Shown: positions 17,541 through 25,794 of the stretch, one piece after another | Layout of the letters: each line of letters opens with the position of its first letter | Position numbering within the stretch: position 1 is the first letter of the stretch | Source: Paraglaciecola arctica | GTDB lineage: Bacteria > Pseudomonadota > Gammaproteobacteria > Enterobacterales > Alteromonadaceae | Direction of reading: 5' to 3' | DNA: 64,000 nt | NCBI RefSeq assembly: GCF_018861065.1 | Contig: NZ_JAHKQO010000031.1 | Span: 186,001 to 250,000, forward strand | Made by a program: the position numbers and the translations under genes | Notes under the pieces: model-generated | Database searches by the model: none | What the model was told of the DNA's origin: nothing | The model's input: only the letters and a program-made list of their open reading frames with translations

Positions 17541-18446
17541 ATGGAATACCATAATAATTCGATTGAATTGGAAATAAATAAAAAGCTTGCTGAGTTAACC
17601 CATGCTCAAAAAGATCGTTTAGCCTTTATTGATTTTAGTTTGCAGTTTTTTGGTCATGTAGCGCGTAGCGACTTGATTCAACGTTTTAGAACGGGATTGG
17701 CAGCTAGCACTCGAGACTTTAGTGCTTACAAAGAGCTTGCCCCGCAAAACCTTATTTTACGACATCAAACTAAAAGTTATCACCGCACAGAAAATTTTCA
17801 TGCAGTATTTAATCATGATCCTGAAGTGATTTTGACTTCCCTAAGTCGCGGATTTGGCAATGGTATTTCTACCGGATTGCAGCCGTCAGAGCAGTGTTTT
17901 GACGCGGTCAGGCTTATACATCCCGAAGTGACTATTATCGCAAGCATCATGCGTGCTATTCATAATAAACAAGCCATTAAATGCGGATATGTATCAGTTT
18001 CTTCTGGAGAGACAGAGAGGGCGTTAGTACCGCATTCCATAGTCAATAACGGCCATCGATGGCATGTTCGCGCCTATGATCGAAAGAGTAATAGTTTTCG
18101 AGATTTTGTGTGTACGCGATTTACTTTTATTGAGTCTATTCAAGGGGCAGTTCATGTACATGAAGCTAGTCACTATGATCAGCAATGGCAACAAATAGTA
18201 GAAATAGTGCTTATTCCGCACCCTAAGATCCAGCATCCCAAAGCGATCGAGATGGATTATGATATGTTGGATGGAAAACTGACCGTGCAATTGCGTGCGG
18301 CTGTCGCTTCTTATGTTTTGCGGCAGTGGCAAGTGGATTGCTCAACACAGTATGACAATAGTACATCTAGTTGTCAGTTGGCGCTTGCTAACTTAGATGC
18401 CTTAGAACTTATTGAGAATATTTCTCTGGTGTCCGGTACTAGTTAG
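17541..18446 (+). CDS. WYL-domain transcriptional regulator, BrxR/CapW-like
   Basis: This 301-aa protein appears to have an N-terminal winged helix (about 18-80: RLAFIDFSLQFFGHVARSDL, then TRDFSAYKELAPQNL), a WYL domain (about 125-205: VPHSIVNNGHRWHVRAYDRK, then DFVCTRF) and a WCX-type C-terminus (about 215-290, with VASYVLRQWQVDCS). This layout and these motifs match the phage-defence regulators BrxR and CapW. They repress defence genes until a nucleic-acid or nucleotide ligand is bound. Here no BREX, CBASS or restriction genes are adjacent; the neighbour is a degenerate AAA protein (convergent, 13-base gap). Targets unknown. Confidence 0.85.
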   Translation: MEYHNNSIELEINKKLAELTHAQKDRLAFIDFSLQFFGHVARSDLIQRFRTGLAASTRDFSAYKELAPQNLILRHQTKSYHRTENFHAVFNHDPEVILTSLSRGFGNGISTGLQPSEQCFDAVRLIHPEVTIIASIMRAIHNKQAIKCGYVSVSSGETERALVPHSIVNNGHRWHVRAYDRKSNSFRDFVCTRFTFIESIQGAVHVHEASHYDQQWQQIVEIVLIPHPKIQHPKAIEMDYDMLDGKLTVQLRAAVASYVLRQWQVDCSTQYDNSTSSCQLALANLDALELIENISLVSGTS

Positions 18447-18459
18447 ATGAACATGTTAT

Positions 18460-19020
18460 CTAGTCTAGATCTCGAAATGTGATCACAGCATCTACCCTAT
18501 GTTTTATAGCATGGTGCTTAGACTGCTCTTTCAGTGAGAAGATCGCAATACCGGGAAATAGTGATAGGCGTTTAAGCAAATAGCTTGTTTCTTGGTTGGC
18601 ATATCTATCCCGTGAATCTTGAACTTTGGGCGCTTTTCCAAACAAAGCGTCAGCTTCGTCAAAGAATAATATCCAGTGACGGGATTCTGCCTGTGCAACC
18701 AGTTTTGACAGATTTTTTTCAGTTTCTCCAATATACGTTTCGACCAACCGATGGCAGTCTAGGAAACATACTGTTTGATTTGTGACATAGGCGAGTTGAT
18801 TGAGTTGTAGCGCTTTCTCGGTATTATTGTTACCGCAAAAAACGAGCTTGGTATTAATGTTTTTTGTGGCTCTAAATCGCGCGTTTTTTAACTTGTCGGC
18901 ATCGTCCTGACTGATGGCGGTATCCCGTGTGGTGGCAACGGGTTTTGAGAGTAAGTGGATGAATGGGGCTGGACCATGATGATACTCACTAAATACGGGT
19001 TTGTAGTTTGTGATTGCCAA
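18460..19020 (-). CDS. Degenerate single-domain AAA ATPase-like protein
   Basis: This 186-aa protein resembles the AAA domain of CDC48-like ATPases linked to contractile injection systems. It has a pore-loop-like ETYIGETEKNL (94-104) and an intact Walker B (WILFFDEADALFG, Asp121/Glu122), followed by DRYANQETSYLLKRL. The Walker A is eroded: GNNNTEKA at 63-70 keeps the lysine but has Glu for Gly and Ala for Thr/Ser. The lid subdomain seems missing. The start is a TTG at 19020 with AGGAGAAGG a few bases before it. It may bind but not hydrolyse ATP. No phage-tail-like genes are present. Confidence 0.7.
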   Translation of the reverse strand: MAITNYKPVFSEYHHGPAPFIHLLSKPVATTRDTAISQDDADKLKNARFRATKNINTKLVFCGNNNTEKALQLNQLAYVTNQTVCFLDCHRLVETYIGETEKNLSKLVAQAESRHWILFFDEADALFGKAPKVQDSRDRYANQETSYLLKRLSLFPGIAIFSLKEQSKHHAIKHRVDAVITFRDLD

Positions 19021-19218
19021 AATCCTTCTCCTAATTTAATTGTTTAACGCAATAAAAAGACACAAGTATAACTATAGCAAACCGAATTATTTGTCATGGA
19101 ATTTAATTTTAGTGTGGTGAAATAAACAAGAACTCAGTTTGTTAAGCACTTAGAGAATAAGCAATAGCCATAATTGCTTTCTAATTTATGAGAATTCTGC
19201 TATTTTTCATCCTCAAAT

Positions 19219-19234
19219 AGACGTCCAGATGTCT
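19219..19234. promoter_or_regulatory. MetJ-box-like tandem site upstream of serA
   Basis: Two adjacent 8-mers, AGACGTCC and AGATGTCT, match the MetJ met-box consensus AGACGTCT at 7/8 and 7/8. The site lies 28 bases before the serA start. A near-identical site precedes metK in this window. Confidence 0.6.
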
Positions 19235-19262
19235 CAAACTAAAATCTCAGTCGGAAAATCTC

Positions 19263-20492
19263 ATGAGCAAAGTGTCGTTGCCAAAAGAAAAAATCAAAAT
19301 TTTGTTACTAGAAGGTCTACATCAAAGCACCTTGGATACTCTTCATGCTAATGGCTATGAAAACATCGAGTATTTAAAAACATCACTTCCAGAAGACGAA
19401 TTAATTGCCAAAATTAAAGATGTACATTTTATAGGTATTCGTTCAAGAACTCAGTTGAATGAGAATGTGATTGCTGCCGCTAAAAAACTGGTTGCCGTTG
19501 GATGTTTTTGCATAGGTACCAACCAGGTTGACTTAGCTGCCACACAAAAGCGTGGGATCCCAGTGTTTAATGCACCGTTTTCGAATACACGTTCTGTAGC
19601 AGAGCTGGCGTTGGCGCAAATTATTTTGTTATTACGTGGTGTTCCTTCAAAAAATGCCAAGGCACATAGGGGTGTTTGGGATAAAAGTGCAGTTGGCTCT
19701 TTTGAGGCGCGAGGTAAGACTTTAGGTATTATTGGTTATGGACATATTGGTACCCAATTAAGCATATTAGCCGAGCACCTCGGTATGCGCGTGCAGTTTT
19801 ACGATATAGAAAATAAGTTGGTTTTGGGTAACTCAACACAAAGCAAAACTCTAAAACAATTATTGAATACTTCTGATGTAGTCACGCTACATGTTCCAGA
19901 AACGCCACAAACCCAAAATATGATGGGTGCGAAAGAACTAGGAATGATGAAAGACGGCGCAATTCTTATGAATGCTGCCAGAGGCACAATTATCGATATC
20001 GATGCTCTAGTAGAAGCTCTGAAAAGTGGTAAGTTGGCGGGTGCGGCAATTGATGTTTTCCCAGTGGAACCTAAGTCTAACGATGATCCCTTTGAATCGC
20101 CACTTACTCAATTTGACAATGTGATTTTGACGCCTCATGTTGGTGGCAGTACTCAAGAAGCCCAACAAAATATCGGAATTGAAGTGGCAGGCAAGTTAGC
20201 TAAGTACAGTGATAATGGCTCGACTTTATCAGCGGTTAATTTCCCTGAAGTGTCTTTACCTGAACAAGTTGATCGTTCTCGTTTATTGCACATTCACAGA
20301 AATATACCGGGTGTGCTAACACAAATAAACCAAGCGTTTGCGCAAAAGGGGTTGAATATTGCCGCTCAGTATCTACAAACAAATGAAAATATTGGTTACG
20401 TTGTGATTGATGTCGAAACTGACCATGCTGAAGAAGCATTTGAGCAATTGCAAAAAATTGAAGGCACAATTAAAACCAGAATTTTGCATTAG
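19263..20492 (+). CDS. serA: D-3-phosphoglycerate dehydrogenase
   Basis: SerA oxidises 3-phosphoglycerate with NAD, the first step of serine synthesis. The 409-aa protein has the NAD-binding motif GIIGYGHIGTQLS (about 157-169), the catalytic set around NAARGTIID, DVFPVEP and TPHVGGST, and a C-terminal ACT domain (about 340-409) for serine feedback. It matches the E. coli-type length (410 aa). It is monocistronic, with its own terminator, and is preceded by a MetJ-like operator. Confidence 0.96.
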   Translation: MSKVSLPKEKIKILLLEGLHQSTLDTLHANGYENIEYLKTSLPEDELIAKIKDVHFIGIRSRTQLNENVIAAAKKLVAVGCFCIGTNQVDLAATQKRGIPVFNAPFSNTRSVAELALAQIILLLRGVPSKNAKAHRGVWDKSAVGSFEARGKTLGIIGYGHIGTQLSILAEHLGMRVQFYDIENKLVLGNSTQSKTLKQLLNTSDVVTLHVPETPQTQNMMGAKELGMMKDGAILMNAARGTIIDIDALVEALKSGKLAGAAIDVFPVEPKSNDDPFESPLTQFDNVILTPHVGGSTQEAQQNIGIEVAGKLAKYSDNGSTLSAVNFPEVSLPEQVDRSRLLHIHRNIPGVLTQINQAFAQKGLNIAAQYLQTNENIGYVVIDVETDHAEEAFEQLQKIEGTIKTRILH

Positions 20493-20516
20493 TCATCACG
20501 ATAATCAGTTATAAAT

Positions 20517-20547
20517 AAAAATGCCTGCTTTTTAGCAGGCATTTTTA
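20517..20547. terminator. Rho-independent terminator after serA
   Basis: Stem with core ATGCCTGCT/AGCAGGCAT, extended by flanking A/T pairs, a 4-T loop and a downstream T run. It may also serve the convergent kinase gene. Confidence 0.88.
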
Positions 20548-20584
20548 TTTTGTACGTGACGTTTTGTTTGTTTTTGGGGAGTGG

Positions 20585-22030
20585 TTATGAAATGGGTAAC
20601 ACTATAGTGAATTCGACGCCTTTACCCAATTCAGAGCGACAGTCAATCGTGCCTCGAAGAACTTTCATTATAATATTATTGCAAATATGCATACCTAAGC
20701 CGCAACCATCCTTTTCTCTGGCTAAAGTGAAAAATGGCTTGTACATGTTTTCAATCGTTTGGGTATCCATTCCTTTGCCATTGTCTTTATAAACTAAGAT
20801 TAATTTTCTGTTTGTCGCTGAGTCATAGTCAATATTCGCCTTTATCGTAATTTTCCCTTCCGCATCGTTAGCAAAAGCATGATGTGCTGAATTCATGATT
20901 AAGTTAATCAATATCTGACTCAAAGCACCTGGATTACTATCAATAGTTAAGTCAGTCGGGATATCGACACAAATTTTGTGTGGCGTATGCTTTAATCTAG
21001 GCTTTAACGAGAGCAAGACTTCGTACACATATTCACACAGGTTAAATTTACGGACGTCTTGACTGTGTTGATCAACGGATAAGCGTTTAAAGGTTTTGAT
21101 TAATTCATCGGCTCTGAGCATATTACGCTCGATAATCCGCGATGCTTCCGCAGATTCCGTTAAATAGGTGATAAGTTCCGAGCGTTTGAGTTGTTCATGC
21201 TGTACTTTTTCTAGACAAGACTTTTGCATGTCATCTAAAAAGCTAGCAGCAGTCACTGATACTCCGATTGGAGTACTTATTTCGTGAGTTAGGCTAGACA
21301 TCATTGTGCCTAAAGCCGCCATACTTTCCAATTCTAATAATTGACCTTGTACTTCGGCCCGTTGCTCAATGGCTTTTTTCAACAAACCGTTTATGTCTTC
21401 TGCAGTTTCCTTTTGCATCATAAACTTTTGATGAAGGGTTATTTTGTGCTGCAACTCCTGTGTTTTTCTTTTTGAATGAAATAACAAGGCACAAATACTC
21501 TTAGCTGCTCGACTTAGCAATGACAACTCGGACGAACTAGCCTTTCTAGTGGTATTAAACAAAGCACTAAACAAACCAATAACCGACCCGTCATCGGTTA
21601 TTATTGGAACCATCCAGTTAGCAACAATTTTCAAATTTGATGCTTCTACAAACATAGGTTGCCATGCTTTAGACGTACTCATATCAGGCACTATTACGTC
21701 AATGCCTTGCGCTAAATCGGTACCTAAATCAGATTTAGGATTGTTTAGAAAATGTTTGATGAGGTTATGAATAAAACTAGCGTAGTGATCATTACTTCTA
21801 TTAAGGGAACGGAAAGTTGTCTTTTTGCTATCTAGTAGCAGTACCTGACAATGACAACTGTCTAAAATAGTTTCTAAACATTTGGTAATAGTATTTAGTG
21901 CAAGATCTAAGGGATTACCATTTAGCATGCTTTCCATCGCACAAGCACGGGCTTCATCTAATAGGTGCTGAGACGCTAACGAAGTGTCTAATCCATTATC
22001 GTCGTTGGAGATAAGTTTTAGGGGCTGCAT
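20585..22030 (-). CDS. GAF-domain sensor histidine kinase
   Basis: This 481-aa protein has no membrane segments. The N-terminal 55-190 region looks like a GAF sensor domain. A coiled-coil linker (about 190-245) follows, then a phosphoacceptor segment LTHEISTPIG with the phospho-His, and an HATPase domain with NLIMNSAHHA (N box), DNGKGMD (G1) and GCGLGMHIC (G2). It is a soluble, presumably cytoplasmic kinase. No response regulator is adjacent, so it is an orphan kinase and its partner and signal are unknown. Confidence 0.85.
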   Translation of the reverse strand: MQPLKLISNDDNGLDTSLASQHLLDEARACAMESMLNGNPLDLALNTITKCLETILDSCHCQVLLLDSKKTTFRSLNRSNDHYASFIHNLIKHFLNNPKSDLGTDLAQGIDVIVPDMSTSKAWQPMFVEASNLKIVANWMVPIITDDGSVIGLFSALFNTTRKASSSELSLLSRAAKSICALLFHSKRKTQELQHKITLHQKFMMQKETAEDINGLLKKAIEQRAEVQGQLLELESMAALGTMMSSLTHEISTPIGVSVTAASFLDDMQKSCLEKVQHEQLKRSELITYLTESAEASRIIERNMLRADELIKTFKRLSVDQHSQDVRKFNLCEYVYEVLLSLKPRLKHTPHKICVDIPTDLTIDSNPGALSQILINLIMNSAHHAFANDAEGKITIKANIDYDSATNRKLILVYKDNGKGMDTQTIENMYKPFFTLAREKDGCGLGMHICNNIIMKVLRGTIDCRSELGKGVEFTIVLPIS

Positions 22031-22112
22031 AGAATTTATTATTTTTATTGGAACTATACTTTGCCGCTTAAGTTAGCATAAATGTAACCAGTTGTAAAAG
22101 TAACGGGCTATT

Positions 22113-22841
22113 TTATAAATCACCATGTATAGCTTGCAGCGCTGATATGGCGGCTATTGCAGCGGTTTCGGTGCGTAATACTCTTGGACCAAGTTGAATG
22201 GTCTGAAACCCATTTTGTTCTGTTTGGTAAATTTCTTGCTCTGTAAAACCCCCTTCTGGTCCAATTAGTAATCTAGCACCAGCAGCAGGCATACTTACAT
22301 GTCTAAAGGCTCGATCAGCGCGGGGGTGCAAAGTAAGGCGAATTTGGTTGGTAGAGAGTGTTATCCAGTCCGCAAATGCTAAAGGGGGATGTAATACAGG
22401 CAACACGTTTCTGCCACATTGCTCGCAAGCAGCGATTGCCAGTTTTTGCCATTGTTGATGTTTTTTGGCCCATCTTTCTTTACTGAGTTTTACACCACAG
22501 CGTTCAGTGATAAGCGGAGTAATCTCTGTTACTCCTAACTCTATAGACTTTTGAATCACCCATTCCATGCGATCTCCCCTTGATATTCCTTGCCCTAAGT
22601 GAATATTCAGAGGTGATTCTATGCTAATAGAAATTTTAGAATCAATTTGAGCAACAACTTTACGTTTTGTGACTTCAGTTAACTGCGCACTATATTCGTT
22701 TCCATCGCCATTAAATAACACCACCGCTTGTCCAGTCTTAGCGCGAAGTACATTGGCAAGATGATTAGTCGCATCTTCTGTCAAAGTGACAAAAGAATCC
22801 GCCGACATGTCAAAAGGGTAGTAAATTCGGATAATACGCAT
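22113..22841 (-). CDS. rsmE: 16S rRNA m3U1498 methyltransferase
   Basis: RsmE is a SPOUT-fold enzyme that methylates U1498 of 16S rRNA. The 242-aa protein has an N-terminal PUA-like region (LANVLRAKTG, FNGDGNEY) and the catalytic knot with SRGDRMEWVIQKSIELGVTE, LLIGPEGGFTEQE and LGPRVLRTETA, which bind S-adenosylmethionine. The length matches E. coli RsmE (243 aa). It is upstream of the orphan kinase on the same strand with an 82-base gap. Confidence 0.96.
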   Translation of the reverse strand: MRIIRIYYPFDMSADSFVTLTEDATNHLANVLRAKTGQAVVLFNGDGNEYSAQLTEVTKRKVVAQIDSKISISIESPLNIHLGQGISRGDRMEWVIQKSIELGVTEITPLITERCGVKLSKERWAKKHQQWQKLAIAACEQCGRNVLPVLHPPLAFADWITLSTNQIRLTLHPRADRAFRHVSMPAAGARLLIGPEGGFTEQEIYQTEQNGFQTIQLGPRVLRTETAAIAAISALQAIHGDL

Positions 22842-22930
22842 TGTTCCACTCAGTAACCAATATTGTTTAAAAGAATGGTATCAATACAAAGATATTTAAA
22901 GAAGAACAAGCAAGCAAAATAATAAGCATC

Positions 22931-22951
22931 GGCGGATGGTCCAATTCCGCC
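22931..22951. other. Hairpin GGCGGA/TCCGCC between rsmE and the small membrane protein
   Basis: Six-base-pair GC-rich stem with a 9-base loop, lying 54 bases beyond the stop codon of the 44-aa minus-strand ORF. There is no clear T run, so it is only a possible terminator or stability element. Confidence 0.4.
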
Positions 22952-23004
22952 TAGCCATTAAATGTTGCTCATCTGGACTAGATTACATCAAACATGCTGA
23001 TGGA

Positions 23005-23139
23005 TTAAGCGGTCTCTTTTTTAGGTGATATGGCGTTAGCACCTTTTCGAGCAAACTTAGTATTTTTTCCCTTTTCTGTTGACATAGAAAAAACGAAAAG
23101 TAAAACCAATGAAATAACTAATAAACTGACTAGTAACAT
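23005..23139 (-). CDS. Small single-span membrane protein (44 aa)
   Basis: A 44-codon frame begins at an ATG preceded by AAGGA at good spacing. Residues 2-18 (LLVSLLVISLVLLFVFS) form one clear membrane helix. The rest is a basic tail (KGKNTKFARKG and SPKKETA), giving an N-out/C-in prediction by the positive-inside rule. Codon use is ordinary. I do not recognise the family. It lies between rsmE and the mscS gene; both neighbours have their own signals, so it is probably independently transcribed. Confidence 0.6.
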   Translation of the reverse strand: MLLVSLLVISLVLLFVFSMSTEKGKNTKFARKGANAISPKKETA

Positions 23140-23440
23140 TTTCAATTCCTTTAAAAATATTAGATCACCAAAAATCGGTGAGCTATATTATAGCACTATT
23201 TTTTTTTATGTTTAAAACAAAAAAAATTATTAAAAAAACACTTCCGCTGCCTCAACTCAAAGGCAATTATAGGTGCGCTAAATGACAAAATTATGAAGCT
23301 AGAATACTCAAATAAAACTAATATCGTAACTAGACTTTTGTCTAATTGATTAATAAAACAAATCAATTATTATGTGTGTTGCATGGAGAATGGCATCTCA
23401 TTAATCGCAATAATTAATCAATAAAAAGGTAGGAAAAAAA
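23140..23440. other. Divergent spacer between small membrane protein and mscS
   Basis: This 301-base, very AT-rich region holds an inverted repeat TCACC/GGTGA (23165-23181), the palindrome GCTATATTATAGC and a T run near 23199, and the AGGA ribosome binding site of mscS. It should contain both promoters. No further recognised site. Confidence 0.4.
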
Positions 23441-24265
23441 ATGTTTGGATTTGACGCGGAAAAAATGTCCGAAATGATGGAAACTTATGTGATTCCATGG
23501 GGAATTAACATTGTTATGGCGATTGTCATATACATTGTTGGTAAGATTATTGTAGGCATGTTGGTTAATGTCTTTGGTAAAGTAATGGCGCGTTCAAAGT
23601 ACGACGATATGTTGATTGATTTCGTCAAGGCCATTATCAATGCAATTTTAATGTTGTTTGTTATTGTTGCTTCATTAGACCAGCTTGGTGTTGATACAAC
23701 ATCTCTTGTTGCCATCTTAGGTGCGGCAGGTTTAGCCATTGGTTTATCCTTGCAAGGCTCGCTACAGAATTTTGCTGCAGGGGTTATGCTGCTTGTATTT
23801 AGACCGTTTAAAGCAGGTGATTTCATTGAAGCTGGTGGTGCAATGGGTGTAGTGAAAAGTATCAGTATTTTCACAACAGTGATGACAACTGGCGACAATA
23901 AGGAAATTATTATTCCTAATGGTTCAATTTATGGCGGCAATATTACTAACTACTCTGCTAAAGAAACTCGTCGTGTAGATATGGTTGTAGGTATTGGCTA
24001 CGATAGTGATTTGAAGAAAGCCAAAGAAATATTAAAAGAAATGGTTGCTGCAGATGAGCGTATTTTAAAAGATCCTGCTCCAACTGTTGCTGTGGCTGAG
24101 TTAGCTGACAGCAGTGTTAATTTTGTAGTTCGCCCTTGGGTCGCGTCTGCTGACTATTGGGCAGTTAAATTTGACTTTAATGAAGCGGTTAAGTTGAGAT
24201 TTGACGCTGAAGGTATTTCTATACCTTTCCCTCAAATGGACGTACATGTTCATAAAAACGATTAG
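23441..24265 (+). CDS. mscS: Small-conductance mechanosensitive channel MscS
   Basis: MscS opens under membrane tension to release osmolytes during hypo-osmotic shock. The 274-aa protein has three N-terminal membrane segments (about 18-40, 58-78, 85-110). The pore helix is rich in Gly/Ala (GAAGLAIGLSLQGSLQNFAAG) and is followed by the family motif VFRPFKAGDFIE. The cytoplasmic beta and mixed domain includes IIIPNGSIYGGNITNYS. The size matches E. coli MscS (286 aa). Monocistronic with its own terminator. Confidence 0.94.
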   Translation: MFGFDAEKMSEMMETYVIPWGINIVMAIVIYIVGKIIVGMLVNVFGKVMARSKYDDMLIDFVKAIINAILMLFVIVASLDQLGVDTTSLVAILGAAGLAIGLSLQGSLQNFAAGVMLLVFRPFKAGDFIEAGGAMGVVKSISIFTTVMTTGDNKEIIIPNGSIYGGNITNYSAKETRRVDMVVGIGYDSDLKKAKEILKEMVAADERILKDPAPTVAVAELADSSVNFVVRPWVASADYWAVKFDFNEAVKLRFDAEGISIPFPQMDVHVHKND

Positions 24266-24287
24266 TCTTAAATCGTCATAAAGAAAT

Positions 24288-24324
24288 GCCGCACTAGTAT
24301 TCATATATAGTGCGGCTTTTTTTT
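24288..24324 (+). terminator. Rho-independent terminator after mscS
   Basis: Perfect 9-bp stem GCCGCACTA/TAGTGCGGC with an 11-base loop, followed by eight T. Confidence 0.92.
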
Positions 24325-24336
24325 GCTTTCACAAAA

Positions 24337-25152
24337 TTAAATTTTGCAATTAGGTTTGGTACTCGCTGAACGGTAATTACTCAAGGCGTTAGGCATATTT
24401 TTTGATAAACTTTTGATTCGTGTCGCGGGAAGTGGATGAGTGGATAAAAGCTCAGGTTGCCTATTACCTTCGCTGGCTTTTTCCATGTTTTGCCACAAAT
24501 TAACTGATTGTTGCGGATCAAAGCCTGCTTTAGCCATTAAGTCTAGCCCTATGAGATCCGCTTCAGATTCATGAGTTCGTCCGAATGGTAATTGCACGCC
24601 TACTTGAACGCCTAAACCTAAGCCAGCCATGATCAAATTGCTACTGGCAATGCCATTGGTTTGCAATAGTTGATTAGTGACTTCCATTCCTATACCAATT
24701 AGAGCACTGCTCGACATTCTTTCATTTCCATGTTCTGCAATAACATGTCCTACTTCATGACCAATTACGGCGGCTAATTGATGTTGATTTTCAGAAAGCT
24801 CAATTAAACCTGTATACACGCCAATTTTGCCTCCAGGTAGGGCGAAAGCATTGATTTGCGGAGAATCAAATACTACTAGCTCCCATTCTCCGGCAAACAC
24901 TGATTTGGGTACATGTTGAGTAATGGCGTCTGCAATACATTCAACATACTGATTAGATACCTGTTGGGTGGAAACCTTCTGCTCAGTTTTTATGCCTGCA
25001 AAAGCTTGTTCGCCCATTCCAGCTAACTGAGAGCTTGAATAGAGTTTTAGTTGATTTCGACCTAATGGAGATTTAGCGCATGATGAAAAAAGGGTCAAAA
25101 TGATAAATGTTAAACACAAATATTGAATACAACGCATAGTGATTATTCGCAT
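24337..25152 (-). CDS. M48 family metalloprotease, lipoprotein
   Basis: This 271-aa zinc protease has a lipoprotein signal ending LFSSC, the zinc motif HEVGH (about residue 130) and the third-ligand region ESEADLIGLDLMAKAG. It resembles the small periplasmic LoiP/YcaL group rather than the larger BepA, since no TPR tail is present. It probably acts in envelope protein quality control. The signal lacks Asp at +2, so outer-membrane sorting is likely. An alternative ATG is at 25137. It is divergent from a second lipoprotein gene. Confidence 0.87.
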   Translation of the reverse strand: MRIITMRCIQYLCLTFIILTLFSSCAKSPLGRNQLKLYSSSQLAGMGEQAFAGIKTEQKVSTQQVSNQYVECIADAITQHVPKSVFAGEWELVVFDSPQINAFALPGGKIGVYTGLIELSENQHQLAAVIGHEVGHVIAEHGNERMSSSALIGIGMEVTNQLLQTNGIASSNLIMAGLGLGVQVGVQLPFGRTHESEADLIGLDLMAKAGFDPQQSVNLWQNMEKASEGNRQPELLSTHPLPATRIKSLSKNMPNALSNYRSASTKPNCKI

Positions 25153-25259
25153 AGTCTAGAAGTGAGCCAAATAATACCTTAAATTGTCAGTTGATTAAGC
25201 TTCTGTTCAGATAAATACAGCTAATTTATGCAGGTCTAAATTACTTATTTATAATTATT

Positions 25260-25733
25260 ATGCATAAATCTTGTGTTGTTTCTTCGACCATTTTAGGGAT
25301 ATTTCTGCTGACTGCATGTGCTAACTCTAACCATGTAGACCATCAAGCAAAGAATCAATTTGTCACTGAGTTTTATGCTTGGGTACAAAATGTAGAAAAA
25401 ATTAAATTTAAGTCCTATGTCGGTGAAGGCGCTGCAATTGGAGCAGTTGATGGTTTGCTCAGCAATGCCCGAGGCAATAGTGATGATATGCTCGCAGGAG
25501 CCATAATTGGTGGATTGTTTGGGGGAGTGTTGACTGCTTTGTTTGAGGGAGACACTAGTGGCTACCAATATGAACTTGCTGCGGTGGATGGAGATCTTGT
25601 TAGTGTTATTGCCGAAGATAAAGCCGCTGAGCTAGGCCAATGTGTCAGTGTAAGAGTTGCAGGTGATGTACGTATTAAGCTAGAACCAATGGCTGTTTGT
25701 AATGAAGCTGCACAAGAGTTCTCCCAATTTTGA
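25260..25733 (+). CDS. Glycine-zipper lipoprotein of unknown function
   Basis: This 157-aa protein has a lipoprotein signal with lipobox LLTAC (Cys20) and a central glycine-zipper segment (GEGAAIGAVDGLL and AGAIIGGLFGGVLTAL, about 56-100). This resembles the 2TM glycine-zipper motif of SlyB-type outer-membrane proteins. The last 50 residues look like a small beta domain (VSVRVAGDVRIKL). Function unknown. The ATG has no strong ribosome binding site. It is divergent from the M48 protease gene. Confidence 0.75.
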   Translation: MHKSCVVSSTILGIFLLTACANSNHVDHQAKNQFVTEFYAWVQNVEKIKFKSYVGEGAAIGAVDGLLSNARGNSDDMLAGAIIGGLFGGVLTALFEGDTSGYQYELAAVDGDLVSVIAEDKAAELGQCVSVRVAGDVRIKLEPMAVCNEAAQEFSQF

Positions 25734-25745
25734 TAAGCTCAAAGT

Positions 25746-25780
25746 AAATATAGCCTCTATTAGAAAGAGGCTATATTTTA
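25746..25780. terminator. Bidirectional terminator between lipoprotein gene and metK
   Basis: Perfect 13-bp stem AAATATAGCCTCT/AGAGGCTATATTT with a 7-base loop, between convergent genes. A and T runs on both sides suit both directions. Confidence 0.87.
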
Positions 25781-25794
25781 TTGACTTTCGCTGT

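Noticed and set aside
23030-23215. Plus-strand 61-codon frame between rsmE and mscS
   Set aside because: It is antisense to the better-supported 44-aa membrane protein, lacks a ribosome binding site and has low-complexity composition.
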